Assembly (NCBI GenBank): GCA_033239005.1
Contig: BSQZ01000001.1
Location: 15,305,500 to 15,369,499, forward strand
Length of the DNA: 64,000 nucleotides
Direction: 5' to 3'
Source of the DNA: Lamellibrachia satsuma
Lineage: Eukaryota; Annelida; Polychaeta; Sabellida; Siboglinidae
In this document: piece by piece, positions 12,400 through 23,927 of the stretch
Layout: each line of letters starts with the position of its first letter
Numbering within the stretch: position 1 is the first letter of the stretch
Program-made: the position numbers and the translations under genes
Notes under the pieces: model-generated
Database searches by the model: none
Told to the model about the DNA's origin: nothing
What the model saw: the letters and a program-made list of their open reading frames with translations, nothing else

Positions 12400-12865
12400 G
12401 TGAAAGGTGAATCGAATATGTTAGGTGTACATGTACTATCAGTCAGAATAAGTAGTGTAATTGGTGTATATTTACTGCCAGTAGTGTATTGGAACAGATG
12501 GTTGGTGTGCAAGTACAGTCAGAACAAGTAGTGTATTGATACATATGATTGGTGTACATTTACTGTCAGTACAAGTAGTGTATTTGGTAGAGAATGAGAC
12601 GCTTGGTTTACATTTGCTGTCGGTAGGAACAAGTAGTAGATTCAGTCAGAACAAGTAGTATATTGGATACACATGATTGGTGTACATTTACTGTCAGAAG
12701 AAGTAGTGAAATGGTGCAGATTCCAGAATGAGATCATTGGTGTACATTTACTGTTTGTAGGAACAAGTAGTGTATTGGTATGCATGATTGGTGTACGTTT
12801 ACTGTCAGTCAGAACAAGTAATATTGTTACACGGTTGGTTTACATTTACTGTCCAATCAAAACAA
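12400..12865. repeat. Degenerate tandem repeat, unit about 50-70 bp
   Basis: Seven or so imperfect copies built on ATTGGTGTACATTTACTGTC followed by AGAACAAGTAGTGTATTG. Confidence 0.8.
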
Positions 12866-13351
12866 GTAGTCTATTGCCAAAGGTACAGATGATGATGGTG
12901 AAACAGTTAAAATGCCTTGGCTTTATAAAGATTAATTATTTCCTAAGCTAAACTACCAGTATATTTGATATGTTGTGGCATAATAATGATGTGTGTAACT
13001 GTGATATCCATGTTCCAGGTTGTATTTCCCGGTGGTAGAAGTCACTGTTTTTAGTCAATGTTTAGTCGTTCTAGTTAGCCTTATTTCTTTGGTAATTGTT
13101 TTTCTATGTGAATAAACTGTTGATATATTTTATGTTGGTCTCAATATAAATGAAATTGTGTGTAGTGACGTGCAAGATGCTGCAGGAAACATTTTTGTTG
13201 ACAGAAGTGGGATATGGATAAGAAGGCATTCACATCATTCAGTTATTAATATTTTAGTGGGAATTTTTGTAGTTTTCCAGGTTGTTTTTCAACCTGCTGC
13301 ATACTGTGGATGCCTCACAATTTGTCTATATAAGAATATCAGTACACTCAC

Positions 13352-13468
13352 CTGTGTCAGGTCAATCTCCATAGCTAAACTTTCCATCAATTCAATTCGG
13401 TTCAGAATAGACATCACAGATCCTTCCCACATCGCAGGATGGGATTACTTGTCTTGCCTTTGCTGAGC
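13352..13468 (-). pseudogene. P2X7-domain-like exon, second piece (VIPSC motif)
   Basis: On the minus strand an acceptor (AATTTTCAG) leads into a frame reading SAKARQVIPSCDVGRI then CDVYSEPN and a stop. VIPSC-V--IR---P is the hallmark of the C-terminal half of the P2X7 intracellular (ballast) domain. A strong donor (CAG, GTGAGT) closes the exon at 13352. The phase does not join directly with the piece at 13831, so an exon is missing or the gene is decayed. Confidence 0.5.
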
Positions 13469-13830
13469 CTGAAAATTAATGTAATCATGATTACAGTAAT
13501 TATTGCAATCACAATTACTAATGTAGTCATGATAAAAATCATTATTACAATCACGATTATGGTAACATTTATGAATATTTATATATTCACATAATGAATG
13601 AAATAAACCCTCATGTTATTATTGTCATCAATGTTATTCAACACAAAATCAAACACAATATTAAAATACAGTCACGGTACACTTCATTAGATTAGATACA
13701 AAATAAAGAGAAAAGCCTGCTTGCATTGCCATTGTAGTTCGGACCTCGCCCTTGGGCTAGGTAAAAGAAATCTGCAGAAAAAATATGATTATTGAAATGG
13801 CAGTGATTCGATAACAATTGAATTACTGAC

Positions 13831-14084
13831 CTGCTAGCTATAGGGCGAATCAATGAGTCGGCACGCAAATCATGCAATGACAGCAGGCCAACATCTAGCA
13901 CCGCTCTGTTTGTGCATATCACTACAAAATCATCGTCTTCGCCTTCGTACGGTGATGCACGCAACAACGCGGTCGGGCACACGGTGCTGCATAGCCATAG
14001 CCTAGCCCTAGGCATGGTAGCTTCCTCGACGCAGCATGATGATTCAACGTAAACGTGCTCAGACATCGGGACGCAATTTCCACA
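13831..14084 (-). pseudogene. P2X7 intracellular-domain-like exon in TTAA transposon
   Basis: The minus-strand frame reads CGNCVPMSEHVYVESSCCVEE, split here as CGNCVPM then VESSCCVEE, and later DDFVVICTNRAVLDVGL and LSLHDLRADSLIRPIASR. This layout matches the cysteine-rich P2X7-type intracellular domain (CGNC, then CC, then VVC-NR-VLD-AL--L-D-R-D). That domain also occurs alone in many invertebrate proteins without any channel. Here no P2X channel part is present. The first codon before the cysteine cluster is a stop, where family members usually have a W-C-C start, so this copy is either damaged or begins in an upstream exon. A donor GTCAGT follows at 13830. Flanking transposon ends suggest the domain is cargo or an accessory protein of the element. 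Confidence 0.6.
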
Positions 14085-14108
14085 GGTTCACGACATCACA
14101 TTACCTAG

Positions 14109-14375
14109 TCAAGAATCGTTGACAGTCAAAGCGCTGTTGTAATTTTTCCTGAATCCAACGTCAACAAAGGAGAAGCCGACCTGGAGTCTGGAGCGTGACT
14201 CGCACACTCCGTGACACTTTACGACTGTCAACGGTTGTTTCCGTGTGGCCTGTCGAACTAGACTCTTCGTCTGTGGTTTCCATTTCTCCAAAGATAGACA
14301 ATTATTACGGAAGTTCAGTAAACCACTAATCGCTAGTAGCAGATCTGGTGAAACTGTCACAAGCGATGCATCCAT
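14109..14375 (-). pseudogene. Right-arm open frame, possible upstream part of P2X7-domain gene
   Basis: Two overlapping minus-strand frames are open. One begins METTDEESSSTGHTETT and is acidic and Ser/Thr-rich, as N-terminal regions of P2X7-domain proteins often are. It ends before the CGNC piece. No domain is recognised and the assignment rests on position. Confidence 0.25.
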
Positions 14376-14850
14376 CTTGTCAACAAGTAAAAAATAGTTC
14401 CGGTATTCCGTTATCGCATATTCTCGTTGGTTAGCGTCTCGTGTGTTCGAGAAGCGTGGCGTTTTCGACGATTTCTTGCGTGTTTTGTTGTAATTTCTTT
14501 AACTTTTTTATTTGGAACGAACAAAAACGCTATTTTGTTGACGTGTGTAAACACTTGTGTATATATAACAGAGACCCATATCTTTTTTTTTCGCTCCAGA
14601 ATGCCTGTTTACGAAATAAATCGCAAAAAATCGAAAATTTACATTGATTAGATATACGCGACTCAAACCACTCGTTTCGACAACAAGATGGCGATACGCA
14701 GTGATGTATTTTGTCGATTTTTGTCTCGAACAAAATCAGTTTTTCAGTTTATCTCATAAATTAGCAGGTATCTGTCACCATTAATGCATAGTTAGATAAT
14801 ATATATTTAAATATATGGCATAACACAAAATTGCTTCAGTTCCCCTTTAA

Positions 14851-15254
14851 GATGACCCTTGCCTTGGCCTGCATTAGACAATTGCATCTTTTTGGTAACA
14901 CTGACAAAAGTACCCATCTGATAAAAAATATACTAAACAAATCATTACAAACTATATTTTCTACTCAGCAGTGATGTTATTCAAGATTATGAAGTATACG
15001 TTCAAAATTTTACAATTTGCTCGCACATGTTCATTGTCATGTCTGAACACCAAAAAAAGTACCCACTGGCTATTTGCCGAGCAGCTCTGGAAATAACAAC
15101 CCATATTTTGTTATTTCCCAAGCAAACCGGAAGCTGATTTAACCAATCAAACCGCAGGATAGAATATTTCCTATTCCTCGCGCGGGTGCATTCATTAGCT
15201 CGGCCGATTTTGTCCACGATGCAGGCGGGCAGGAAATTTGCGTGTGGGACTGAT
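14851..15254. other. Unassigned stretch
   Basis: Nothing recognised between the TTAA border and the palindrome-rich duplication. Confidence 0.4.
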
Positions 15255-16204
15255 TTTTTATTATTGATTAATTAATTAAAAATGCCCTTTTTGGGCCTAT
15301 TTTAATCTACATTGGACTTGCATTGTCATTTTTATTTTCAGATCATGCTCTGAAAATAAGCTTCTGATTGGCCCTTATTTTCAGAGCATGCTCTGAAAAT
15401 AAGGCTGTGCAGCTATGTATTTATCTAGTTATTTCTCCACGTTATTTCACCTACAAAGCAAATATTTCCTTAAAAATCCAAATATAAATGTAGCAGATAT
15501 AACAGAACTGCTGCTATAAAAATAAGCCTCTGATTGGCCCTTATTTTCATAGCTCTTATCGGCCATTATTTTCAGAGCATACTCTGAAAATAAGGCTGTG
15601 CAGCTATGAGTTTATCTAGTAATTTCTCCACATTATTTCATCTACAAAGCAGATATTTCTTTAAAAATCCAAATATAAATATAGCAGATATAACAGAGCT
15701 GCTGCTCTGAAAATAAGCCTCTTACTTACTTTTTATTATTGATTAATTAATTAAAAATGCCCTTTTTGGGCCTATTTTAATCTACATTGGACTTGCATTG
15801 TCATTTTTATTTTCAGATCATGCTCGGAAAATAAGCTTCTGATTGGCCCTTATTTTCAGAGCATGCTCTGAAAATAAGGCTGTGCAGTTATGTGTTTATC
15901 TAGTTATTTCTCCACGTTATTTCACCTACAAAGCAAATATTTCCTTAAAAATCCAAATATAAATGTAGCAGATATAACAGAGCTGCTGCTATAAAAATAA
16001 GCCTCTGATTGGCCCTTATTTTCATAGCTCTTATCGGCCATTATTTTCAGAGCATACTCTGAAAATAAGGCTGTGCAGCTATGAGTTTATCTAGTAATTT
16101 CTCCACATTATTTCATCTACAAAGCAGATATTTCTTTAAAAATCCAAATATAAATATAGCAGATATAACAGAGCTGCTGCTCTGAAAATAAGCCTCTTAC
16201 TTAA
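15255..16204. repeat. Tandem duplication (2 x 475 bp) of a palindrome-rich repeat
   Basis: The two copies start near 15255 and 15730 and are almost identical. Each holds a 30-bp perfect palindrome with half-site CTTATTTTCAGAGCA (15374-15403 and 15849-15878) and several imperfect versions. Each copy is itself two related halves of about 235 bp. Copy 1 ends with CCTCTTACTTA, a sequence that next to copy 2 is the tail of the LINE. The same palindromes recur at 19307-19375, beyond the LINE. Confidence 0.9.
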
Positions 16205-19200
16205 TCCTCTTGGCCCCTTCAGGAGCATAGGGCGTCAACCATGTTTCTCCACCTCACTCTCTTCTGGGCTAGAGCTTTGGCCTCTTGCCAGGTGACCCCC
16301 ACTTTTTCAAGATCTTGTAGTGTGGAGCGTCTCCAGTTGATTTTTGGCCTTCCTTGTCTTCTCTTTCCTTGTGGGTTATAGTCCAGTGCTTGGTTGTATT
16401 TGTTGGATCTTTTCTGAGTGTGTGGCCAATCCAGCTCCATTTTCTCCTCTTGATTGTAGTGCTTATTTCTTCCTGTTTGGTTTTCTACCAGAGCTCTTTA
16501 TTTGATATTTTGTTAGGCCACCATACCTTAAGGATGTATCGGAGGCGACTGTTGATGAAGACTTGGAGTTTGTTGTTGAGAGACTGAGTAGTTTTCCACG
16601 TTTCACAGCCATAGAGAAGAACTGGTTTAACGTTGGTGTTGAAAATGCGGATCTTAGTGTTTATGGATAGTTGGGAAGAGAGCCATACAGGGCGTAGGGT
16701 TCTGAAGGCATGGTGAGCTTTATTGATGCGTAGCTCCACATCTTTGTCAGCTCCACCATTTGTACTGATGTTGCTCCCGAGATAGATGAAGTCTTGTACT
16801 TCCTCAACAGTACCACTTTCTAGTGAGATGGGTTCGGAGGATCTGCTGTTGACTTTCATCACCTTTGTCTTTCCCACATTGATCTTAAGACCCAGTTGGC
16901 TGCTTTTTTCTTGAAGCCTTTCTGTTTTTTGTTGCATGTGTTTATGGGTTTCTGAGAGTAGTGCTAGATCATCTGCAAAATCCAAGCCTTCTAGTTGTGA
17001 GAACAAGTTCCACTGGATCCCAGTACGATGGTGTTCTGTGGATCTTTTCATTGTCCAGTCTATGGCTATCAGAAAGAGCAGTGGAGATAGCAAGCAGCCC
17101 TGTCGTACTCCAGTTCCAATCTGGAAGCCTTCTGAAACTTGTCCATTAAAGATGACATGACCAGTGAAACCTTCGTACATGTTCTTTATTAGGGTTACAA
17201 ATTTTGTGGGTAAACCATAATGCCTCAGGAGCTTCCATAGAACTGTCCTATCTATACTATCAAATGCTTTTTTGAAGTCCACAAAGTTTATGTAAAGGGA
17301 GCTCTGCCATTCAATGCATTGTTCAACGATAATCCTGGGTGTAGCAATGTGATCTGTGCAGGATTTATCCTTTCTAAAGCCAGCTTGTTCCTTTCTTAGC
17401 TTCTTGTCAACTGTTTCTTGTATCCTATCCAGGATGATACGGCAGAGAATTTTACTGGGCACTGATAGAAGCATGATCCCTCTCCAGTTCTTACATTCAC
17501 TGAGGTTCCCTTTCTTGGGGATTGTAACTAGCATACTTCCATTCAGTTGGTATTTCTTCTTTATCCCAGATCTCATTTAGCACGCTGTATAAAACGTCTT
17601 TGGTGGCCCCAATATCAGCTTTTAAGACAGCAGATGGTATATTGTCAATTCCAGGTGCTTTGCCTAGCTTCAGCTTTTTGATGGCTCTCTTGATCTCCTC
17701 TTTGGATATCCTACCACAATTAATGTTAAGGTCTTCATTTGTTTCCTCAATGTCTGGGATTGAATCTGGTGGAGGCCTATTCAAGATATCTTGGAAATAT
17801 TCTTTCCAGCGTTGTAACTGTAAAGATTCCTTAGTGAGAAGGTTTCCGTGTTTGTCCCTGATGGGGCGACTAGTGCTCTTGTTCTTCCCTGCTAGCTGTC
17901 TGGTGATCTTGTATAACTCTCTTGAGTTGTTTTGCCTAGCTGCGATCTCAGCCTCATTTGCTATTTTTTCGACATATGTTTTCTTGTCCCTCTTTGTCTT
18001 CTTTTTAACTGTTTTGTTTCTTTCCTGGTATTCCTGCTGCAGTTTTTTTTTCTTGTGTCATCTGCTTCCTTGTTGAGTTTCATTTTAGTCTCCCTCCTTG
18101 CCTCAATAGCTTCCCAGGTGTCGTCTGTAATCCAGTCCTTCCTCCTAGCTTCCCAGCAGCCTAGGACTTGTTCACAGGTGTCTGTAATTGCATTCTTGCA
18201 TCTTGCCCACTTTTCATCAATGTTTTTTCCTCTTCCAATGCTTGGAACCTGTTCCGTAGTGTGATTCCCAGTTCCTGTCGTATTTTAGTATTTTGAAGTT
18301 TTCTTATCTCAAACCTTCTTTGTACCTTGTTATCCGTCTTCTTCTTTGCTGCTAGCTTCATCCTAAATTCACCCACAAGGAGGTGGTGGTCGGAATTAAT
18401 GTCAGCTCCTCTTTTCACTCTGACGTCTAGAAGCACTCTTCTCCATTTCTTGGTGATTGTTATGTGGTCAGTTTGGTTTTCCGTCTTTAGATCTGGGGAT
18501 ATCCATGTGGCTTTGTGTGTAGGCTTGTGTGGAAAGAGAGTTCCTCCGATTATCAGTTCATTGAGAGTACAGAAATCTGCAAACAGGAGACCGTTCTCAT
18601 TCATCTGTCCCAGACCTTCTTTCCCCATTGTGCCTTTCCAGTTGTCATTATCCTTTCCAATCTTGGCATTCATATCCCCCATAACAATTTGGATATCCCT
18701 CTTCGGTAGTTTTTGGGTGACTGTTTGTAGATGTTGGTAGAAGGTCTCTTTCTCTTCAAATTCAGCAGAGTTGGTTGGTGCATAGCAATGTATAATGGTG
18801 ATGTTCCGACCTTTTGATGTAAACCTGGCTGTGATGATTCTCTCCGAGACTGGTTCCCATTCGATGAGACTTTGCTGCATCCTTTGAGAGGAGCAGCCCT
18901 ACTCCATGTGTGTGCGCATCTTCTTCTCTCTCATTCCCAGAGTACAAGTAAGTTTCTCCAGAGCTAGTTGTAACCTTCCCAAAGGTGTTCCATCTGCTTT
19001 CACAGACTCCAATGATGCTCAGCTTGTATCTTCTCATTTCTTTGGCGAGCTGTGCCAGTTTTCCTGCCTGGTACAGTCTCCTGACATTCCAGCATCCAAT
19101 TCTAATTTTTGACTTGAGCTGTAGCAGACTCTTCCTCCCTTGGGCTTCCTGTCGGCTTTCACCCTTTCAGGACAGCCTGCTTTACTCAGATCGAGGTGTG

Positions 19201-19285
19201 GTTGAGTATTCATGGTTTCGGGTTCTGTAATCGATTTCAATAACAACTGAGTGGGTGATTAGCCCAAGCCGCTGTGCCCACACGT
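16198..19285 (-). mobile_element. Nearly full-length RTE-type LINE, frameshifted
   Basis: Minus strand, about 3.1 kb, inserted in the palindromic repeat with a 10-bp duplication ATAAGCCTCT (16188-16197 and 19286-19295). The 5' part (19037-18161) encodes an apurinic-type endonuclease with motifs GVCESRW, HCYAPTN, GDMNAKIG and SDHHLL. The reverse transcriptase (17784-16485) has FVDFKKAFDSIDR, GVRQGCLLSPLLF and the catalytic FADDLALLSE. The C-terminal part (16440-16219) has GRPKINWRRS. This order and the KKG-NWRGI region are typical of the RTE clade (proteins often auto-named craniofacial development protein 2). Several frameshifts and stops separate the pieces, so the copy is dead. The 3' tail is TTAAGTAAG. 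Confidence 0.92.
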
Positions 19286-19295
19286 ATAAGCCTCT

Positions 19296-19385
19296 AATCG
19301 GCCCTTATTTTCAGAGCATACTCTGAAAATCAGTCTCCGATCGGCCCTTATTTTCAGAGCATGCTCTAAAAATAGCCTAAGCCAA
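19296..19385. repeat. Continuation of palindrome-rich repeat beyond the LINE
   Basis: Two further copies of the TTATTTTCAGAGCAT half-site palindrome. This shows that the LINE split a pre-existing repeat. Confidence 0.8.
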
Positions 19386-19831
19386 AAAGTATATTGTCTG
19401 TAGACCCCCTGCTGTTCCACAGAGTGGGTGGTGTATATCATAAAGGATAATATGAATGCATGTACTGGGGGGGTACTATGTTCAACCCTAGAAAGTAAAA
19501 AACATTTGTTAAATTGGAAAGTTGTGAATGGCAATTATGTATATGTAGTGTCCGTAGACCTTTTGTAGTGTCCGCATACACCAATACAGTTCTATCTAAT
19601 TTAATGTTACAAACGTGCCCATCACAGTTATTGGCATTTTTTTTTACTGAGTAACCCTGTCTATGTGCTGAATATGTTATTGTTACAGAGAACCTAATAA
19701 TTATGTAATTGATTACATTTTATGCTGTTGGAATAGCTCAAACTGGGGCATAAAGGACCTTATCAATTAAAAGTGAATATGTAGCTTTTTAATATTTTGT
19801 TTAATTTATATATATATATATATATATATAT

Positions 19832-21088
19832 TAGTGCCCTGCGCGGGCCTAGAATTTGATCCCAAGCCCGGCCCGCAATTAGCAGTTAGAGCCCAGGCCC
19901 GGCCCAGGCCCGCAATAATTTTTCAAGCCCGGCCCAGGCCCGCAAACTAGAATTTAGGCCCAGGCGTGGCCCGGCCCGCAAGTTTCAGGTCCAGGCCCGG
20001 CCCATACCCGCGGGCCAAAGATGGGTAAGCCCGCGGCCCGCTAAGTTTAGAGAAGATAAACCTATAATCTTATAACAAAGACGAAAAACAAATAAACTGT
20101 AAAACAGTTTATTTGTCCATAGTGTGCTGGATGAGTTCTAAAAATCCAGCACCACCAACTTCTTCAAACGGACGAATATCCTGAAGAAAAATAAAGAAAA
20201 ACTTCTTAGTGTCATTACTATTAAATATGATAAGATTTGTTATAATTGACTTTAATGTATTGGCTTATGGTTAGGGTACAAGATTTGTTTATCTAACCCT
20301 GACTTAACCCTTATGCAAGCCATAACCCCAATTTATATTGTTAATTGAATTAGGTCAATTTAGTTCACATAATTTAATATGATGTTTCAATTAAATGTCA
20401 CCCACTGGCACTGACACCCAGTGGCATTTCCAGCAGGTCTGCAGTCACTAGCCTGAGACAGACAGATTCAGACATGTGTGAATTAGTACAAGTGTGAATG
20501 AATTTGGACTGGGGAGAAATACCAATTATCAACTGGGTTGGGTACTGGGTAGTAGGCTAGTGGCCTAGTGGGCACTTGGCAGTGGGCAGGTCATTCAGGT
20601 AGGCAATGTTTGGAGGGAAGACCTAGACAATAGAATGTACACTGGTAGGGTCAAAGGGTGATAAGTTGATGGTTAATCATGGCTTGATTGCCTCTGCAAA
20701 TATTTCTAAAGTAAACATTTGGGGCTGGCTACTTCCAGCCAAGTGAACTTATGGGGCCATTAGATTCCATGCTAGGTCTCAATTTGCAACTATATAATAC
20801 TAAAGAAATAATTTTAAGCATTCATTAACCGGAATTACAATTTATAATCAGGTTTTATTAAAAAATAAAGTAATAATCGGTGTTTTTTATGAATATTTTT
20901 ATTATGTCCAGGCCCAGCCCAGGCCCGGCCCGCTCACACTAGGCCCGGCCCAAGCCCGATGTGTTTAAATTGTTTTCAGCCCAGGCCCGGCCCGGGCCCG
21001 CAGTATGTAGGCCCGGCCCGTGGAATTATGTAGAGGCCCGGCCTGCGGGCCGGGCTTGGACCCAAAGCCCGGCCCGCGCAGGGCACTA
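19832..21088. mobile_element. 1.26-kb non-autonomous element with GGCCCGG-rich ends
   Basis: Both ends read TAGTGCCCTGCGCGGGCC (right end reversed) and are followed inward by many GGCCCGG/CCCGGCC words over about 200 bp per side, then an AT-rich centre. It sits between TA tracts, so an 8-bp ATATATAT duplication can be read but proves little. Terminal arrays of such words are known from hAT elements, where they are transposase-binding sites. The centre (20425-20700) matches the interior of the element at 59779-62968. No transposase frame is present. Confidence 0.8.
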
Positions 21089-21101
21089 ATATATATATAC
21101 A

Positions 21102-21150
<49 letters not shown>
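21089..21150. repeat. (TA)n microsatellite
   Basis: Alternating TA, interrupted near 21099-21107. The matching tract at 19808-19831 lies on the other side of the GGCCCGG element. Confidence 0.95.
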
Positions 21151-21154
<4 letters not shown>

Positions 21155-22734
21155 CCAAAGTGATATTTTATATTTAAGGCAGTGGAGAATACTTGCTACA
21201 TAAGCGCTATAGTTTATTTGTGTTTCTATAATCAACCAGGTTGTACTTATGTAACAAACAAATGCAACCATGTGCAAATGTATAGTACGTTTAACATTGT
21301 GTAGGAATATAGAGGTTTGTTAGTTCTGAAATATACACTGACATGGTGCCATAGTTAAGAAATCACAGCAGTCCTTATCTGAATTTTATTCAATGAACAG
21401 ATAATTTTACACAAAACAGTGGTTTTTTATAGGTTTTTTAACTTCTATGCTTTCTTCTGGAATGTGAAGATTGTTATTGAACGTATTATGTTATGTAGTG
21501 TCCGTAAACACCTTAGCCAAAAAGCAGTCGTAGGGATAAGCTCTGTGGATTACAGAGAATGCTAGCTATGCAAACTATATGCTTTGTTTATGTTTGTCTA
21601 ATGTAGAAGTTGATACAAAATTAAAATACAATGAGCTCACTGCAACTATAACAGTGTTATAGAAACATTAAAATATCACAATATAGTATTCCCTTACAGA
21701 TGTTTTTTATGAATAAATATTTTCACCAAACTCAGTTAATTAGCTACCTTTTTCATGTGAGTTATGAATGCCCTTATTGGAATGTTCCATGTGTGTAGTG
21801 TCTGTAGGCCACTCCACCCATCCACAATGAACCATGATTTATTTCTAAACCAGACCCGATACTTGACATGTGTGGGTACAAAGTAGACACATTTCACCTT
21901 TATACAGCACAGTTGATTTTTTATTTCTACTCTAGTGCAACACCATGTGTACACCTGATTGTGCTCTAGCCATCATCACCATTAGGCGATTCAGGTGTTG
22001 GGTGTTTTAACCCATGTCCTGAACCAACCGTTTTCGCAGCCAGTGAACCGTAAAGTGTTTTTGCTCGCATGGGTCGTGTATGTAACCAGTGCCAGCGGGC
22101 TCCATGGACCGAAATGACTATCGTATTCTAAATGGAAAGTGGGATCCATGGGCGTGGACCTAATTACGTTCTTTATATTAGACTTGACTTTTTGTGACTT
22201 GCGTGTTGTAACTAGGAAATGTTATATGATAAATTATTAGCATTTTCTAATCTTGAAAAATTTACAGATGCGTTAAGAATTAAATTGTTTTTTATTAAAC
22301 ATAAACATATATACAGATGAAGTGGATTAGCATAAGTCCAGGGCTCTGTGTACTCTAAGGGTATCTAACCAGAATACAAACTGGTACAGTATTAAACAAC
22401 TGAGTCAAAATACTGAATTGGTAACAACTAGCACAAGCTATAAGTGGACTTTAACTCAGGGCTTCTGTGTTGAAAAGATACTTCCTCTGGAAGACAAGTT
22501 TGTGTGGCTTCACTGCATTCAGAAAGGGAATAGCTCAAACATACACAATGCCATAAAATATTTGACTGTATTCAGACTATCTGGTGTCAATACAGCTACA
22601 CAAGTGTGTGCACTTTGTGTTTTATATTAAAAAACATACAAAACTTTGTTGATCTTGATGCTTGTAAGCAATTATTTGTGTTAAATTCATATAAATAGGG
22701 TTTTAAAAAACCGGAAGTCAAAAAAAAATAAATC
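21151..22734. other. Unassigned AT-rich intergenic stretch
   Basis: Scattered phrases such as GTAGTGTCCGTA recur (19545, 21497, 21795), which suggests an old dispersed repeat. No coding sequence recognised. Confidence 0.4.
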
Positions 22735-22785
22735 AATGATTTTTTGGTTTGATTTAAATCAAATGATTTAAATCATACAACCCTG
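22735..22785. mobile_element. Orphan hAT-type terminus
   Basis: Ends ...AATCATACAACCCTG, reversed CAGGGTTGTATGATTTAAAT, with ATTTAAATCA words inside. This is the usual look of one end of a hAT element. No matching other end was found, so the copy is truncated. Confidence 0.5.
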
Positions 22786-23490
22786 GGTATGTTATTAGTG
22801 AAAACGCCATTATCACTGCGTATACATACCGTAAATGGCTGTCGTGTGCAGCGCCTCAAAGCAGTCATAACCGGCTGACGTTAACAATTCTATAAAACTG
22901 TCCATTTAAAAATGGAAAATTCCCTGGTTTCTTCGCAGATATAAATTGCGGTTACTATATCTGTGGTGACACGAATACGCACAAAGTTTATGCATATTCC
23001 GCAGAAAAAACAAAATACACAGTGATCCGCGTACTTATCTAGGGACGTATTGGGCTTTTCACATCAGGTAACAAAAATTGCTTCGGCACTAAAAAAGACA
23101 ATTATACTAGTGACTTTTTCGCACTGTACTATTATTTGTTTTGAACAATTTGTCCCCCTATTCTGTTATTCTGCACTACACTATTATTAAATTTGACCGA
23201 TTTGCCACCCTATACTGTTATTTGGCCTATACGTTTATTTGGCACTCGAGAGTATATGTAACATATAATATCACTATGAAATAAATATTCAGTAGTCATA
23301 GAATTGTCAGATGCCTAATCAAGTTATAAACATTTCCCAACTTTGATGATAGTAGTTGGTCGGTTGATAACCTTAAATTTATGTATATGTTATTATTATA
23401 ATAAATTTTTTTAGAATCAGGCTGTAGGCCGAAACGACTATTCTTTGAATTCAATAGCGACATGGTTTTCAGTGAAGTGGGCCGAACCAT

Positions 23491-23797
23491 TCGTCGGCAT
23501 GGACCGAACCCGTCGTGGGCCAAACCATCCGGGACCTAGCGATTTACTGTTCAGTTCCTGCTTTAAACACCTGCATACGGCAGTAGCTGAGAGGGGGACA
23601 GAATATTATTTTTCTCCCTGTGTTGGCATGCAGTTAGGTGATTGTCAGACTTGATGCTTGATGAGATACTCCCTTTAGGCTTTTGGATGCCTTAGCCTAG
23701 GCTTTACAGCTGATCACACATTTATAGCTAAACTGGGAGGTAGTATATACGGTTCCCGGATGGTTCAGCCCATGATGGGTTCGGCCCATACCGACCA
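23491..23797. repeat. Inverted repeat with about 46-bp arms
   Basis: The arm 23491-23536 (contains GGACCGAACCCGTCGTGGGC) pairs with 23752-23797 (contains GCCCATGATGGGTTCGGCCC). About 215 bases lie between. Likely the ends of a small foldback element or MITE. A TA tract follows at 23838. Confidence 0.7.
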
Positions 23798-23835
23798 TAC
23801 ACCCACACACTAATATTGTAATAATAATGTATAAT

Positions 23836-23837
<2 letters not shown>

Positions 23838-23921
<84 letters not shown>
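23838..23921. repeat. (TA)n microsatellite
   Basis: Alternating TA with one TTT interruption near 23858. Confidence 0.97.

Positions 23922-23927
<6 letters not shown>

Larger units (their letters stand above)
7390..14846. mobile_element. Probable 7.5-kb TTAA-flanked DNA transposon with P2X7-domain gene pieces
   Basis: TTAA stands at both borders (7386-7389, 14847-14850). The ends are inverted: AGGGGGGGTGAAGCACTT on the left and AGGGGAACTGAAGCAATT on the right when reversed, 14 of 18 matching. Further inward two more inverted matches sit at similar depth: CGCCATATTG (left, 7533) with CGCCATCTTG (right, 14693), and GAGTGGTTTGAGT at 7567 and 14673. So the two arms belong together as long diverged inverted repeats. 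TTAA duplication is known for piggyBac and Kolobok-type transposons; which one this is cannot be said. Inside are pieces of a P2X7-intracellular-domain-like gene, a possible exon at 11850, repeats at 12400-12860, and the hAT-type insertion 8997-11106. Confidence 0.6.

Noticed and set aside
16354..19230. Many plus-strand frames over the RTE element
   Set aside because: Antisense shadows; the endonuclease and RT motifs are all on the minus strand.
19832..21088. CpG island or promoter
   Set aside because: The GC-rich parts are inverted terminal arrays of a transposon, not a unique CpG-rich promoter.
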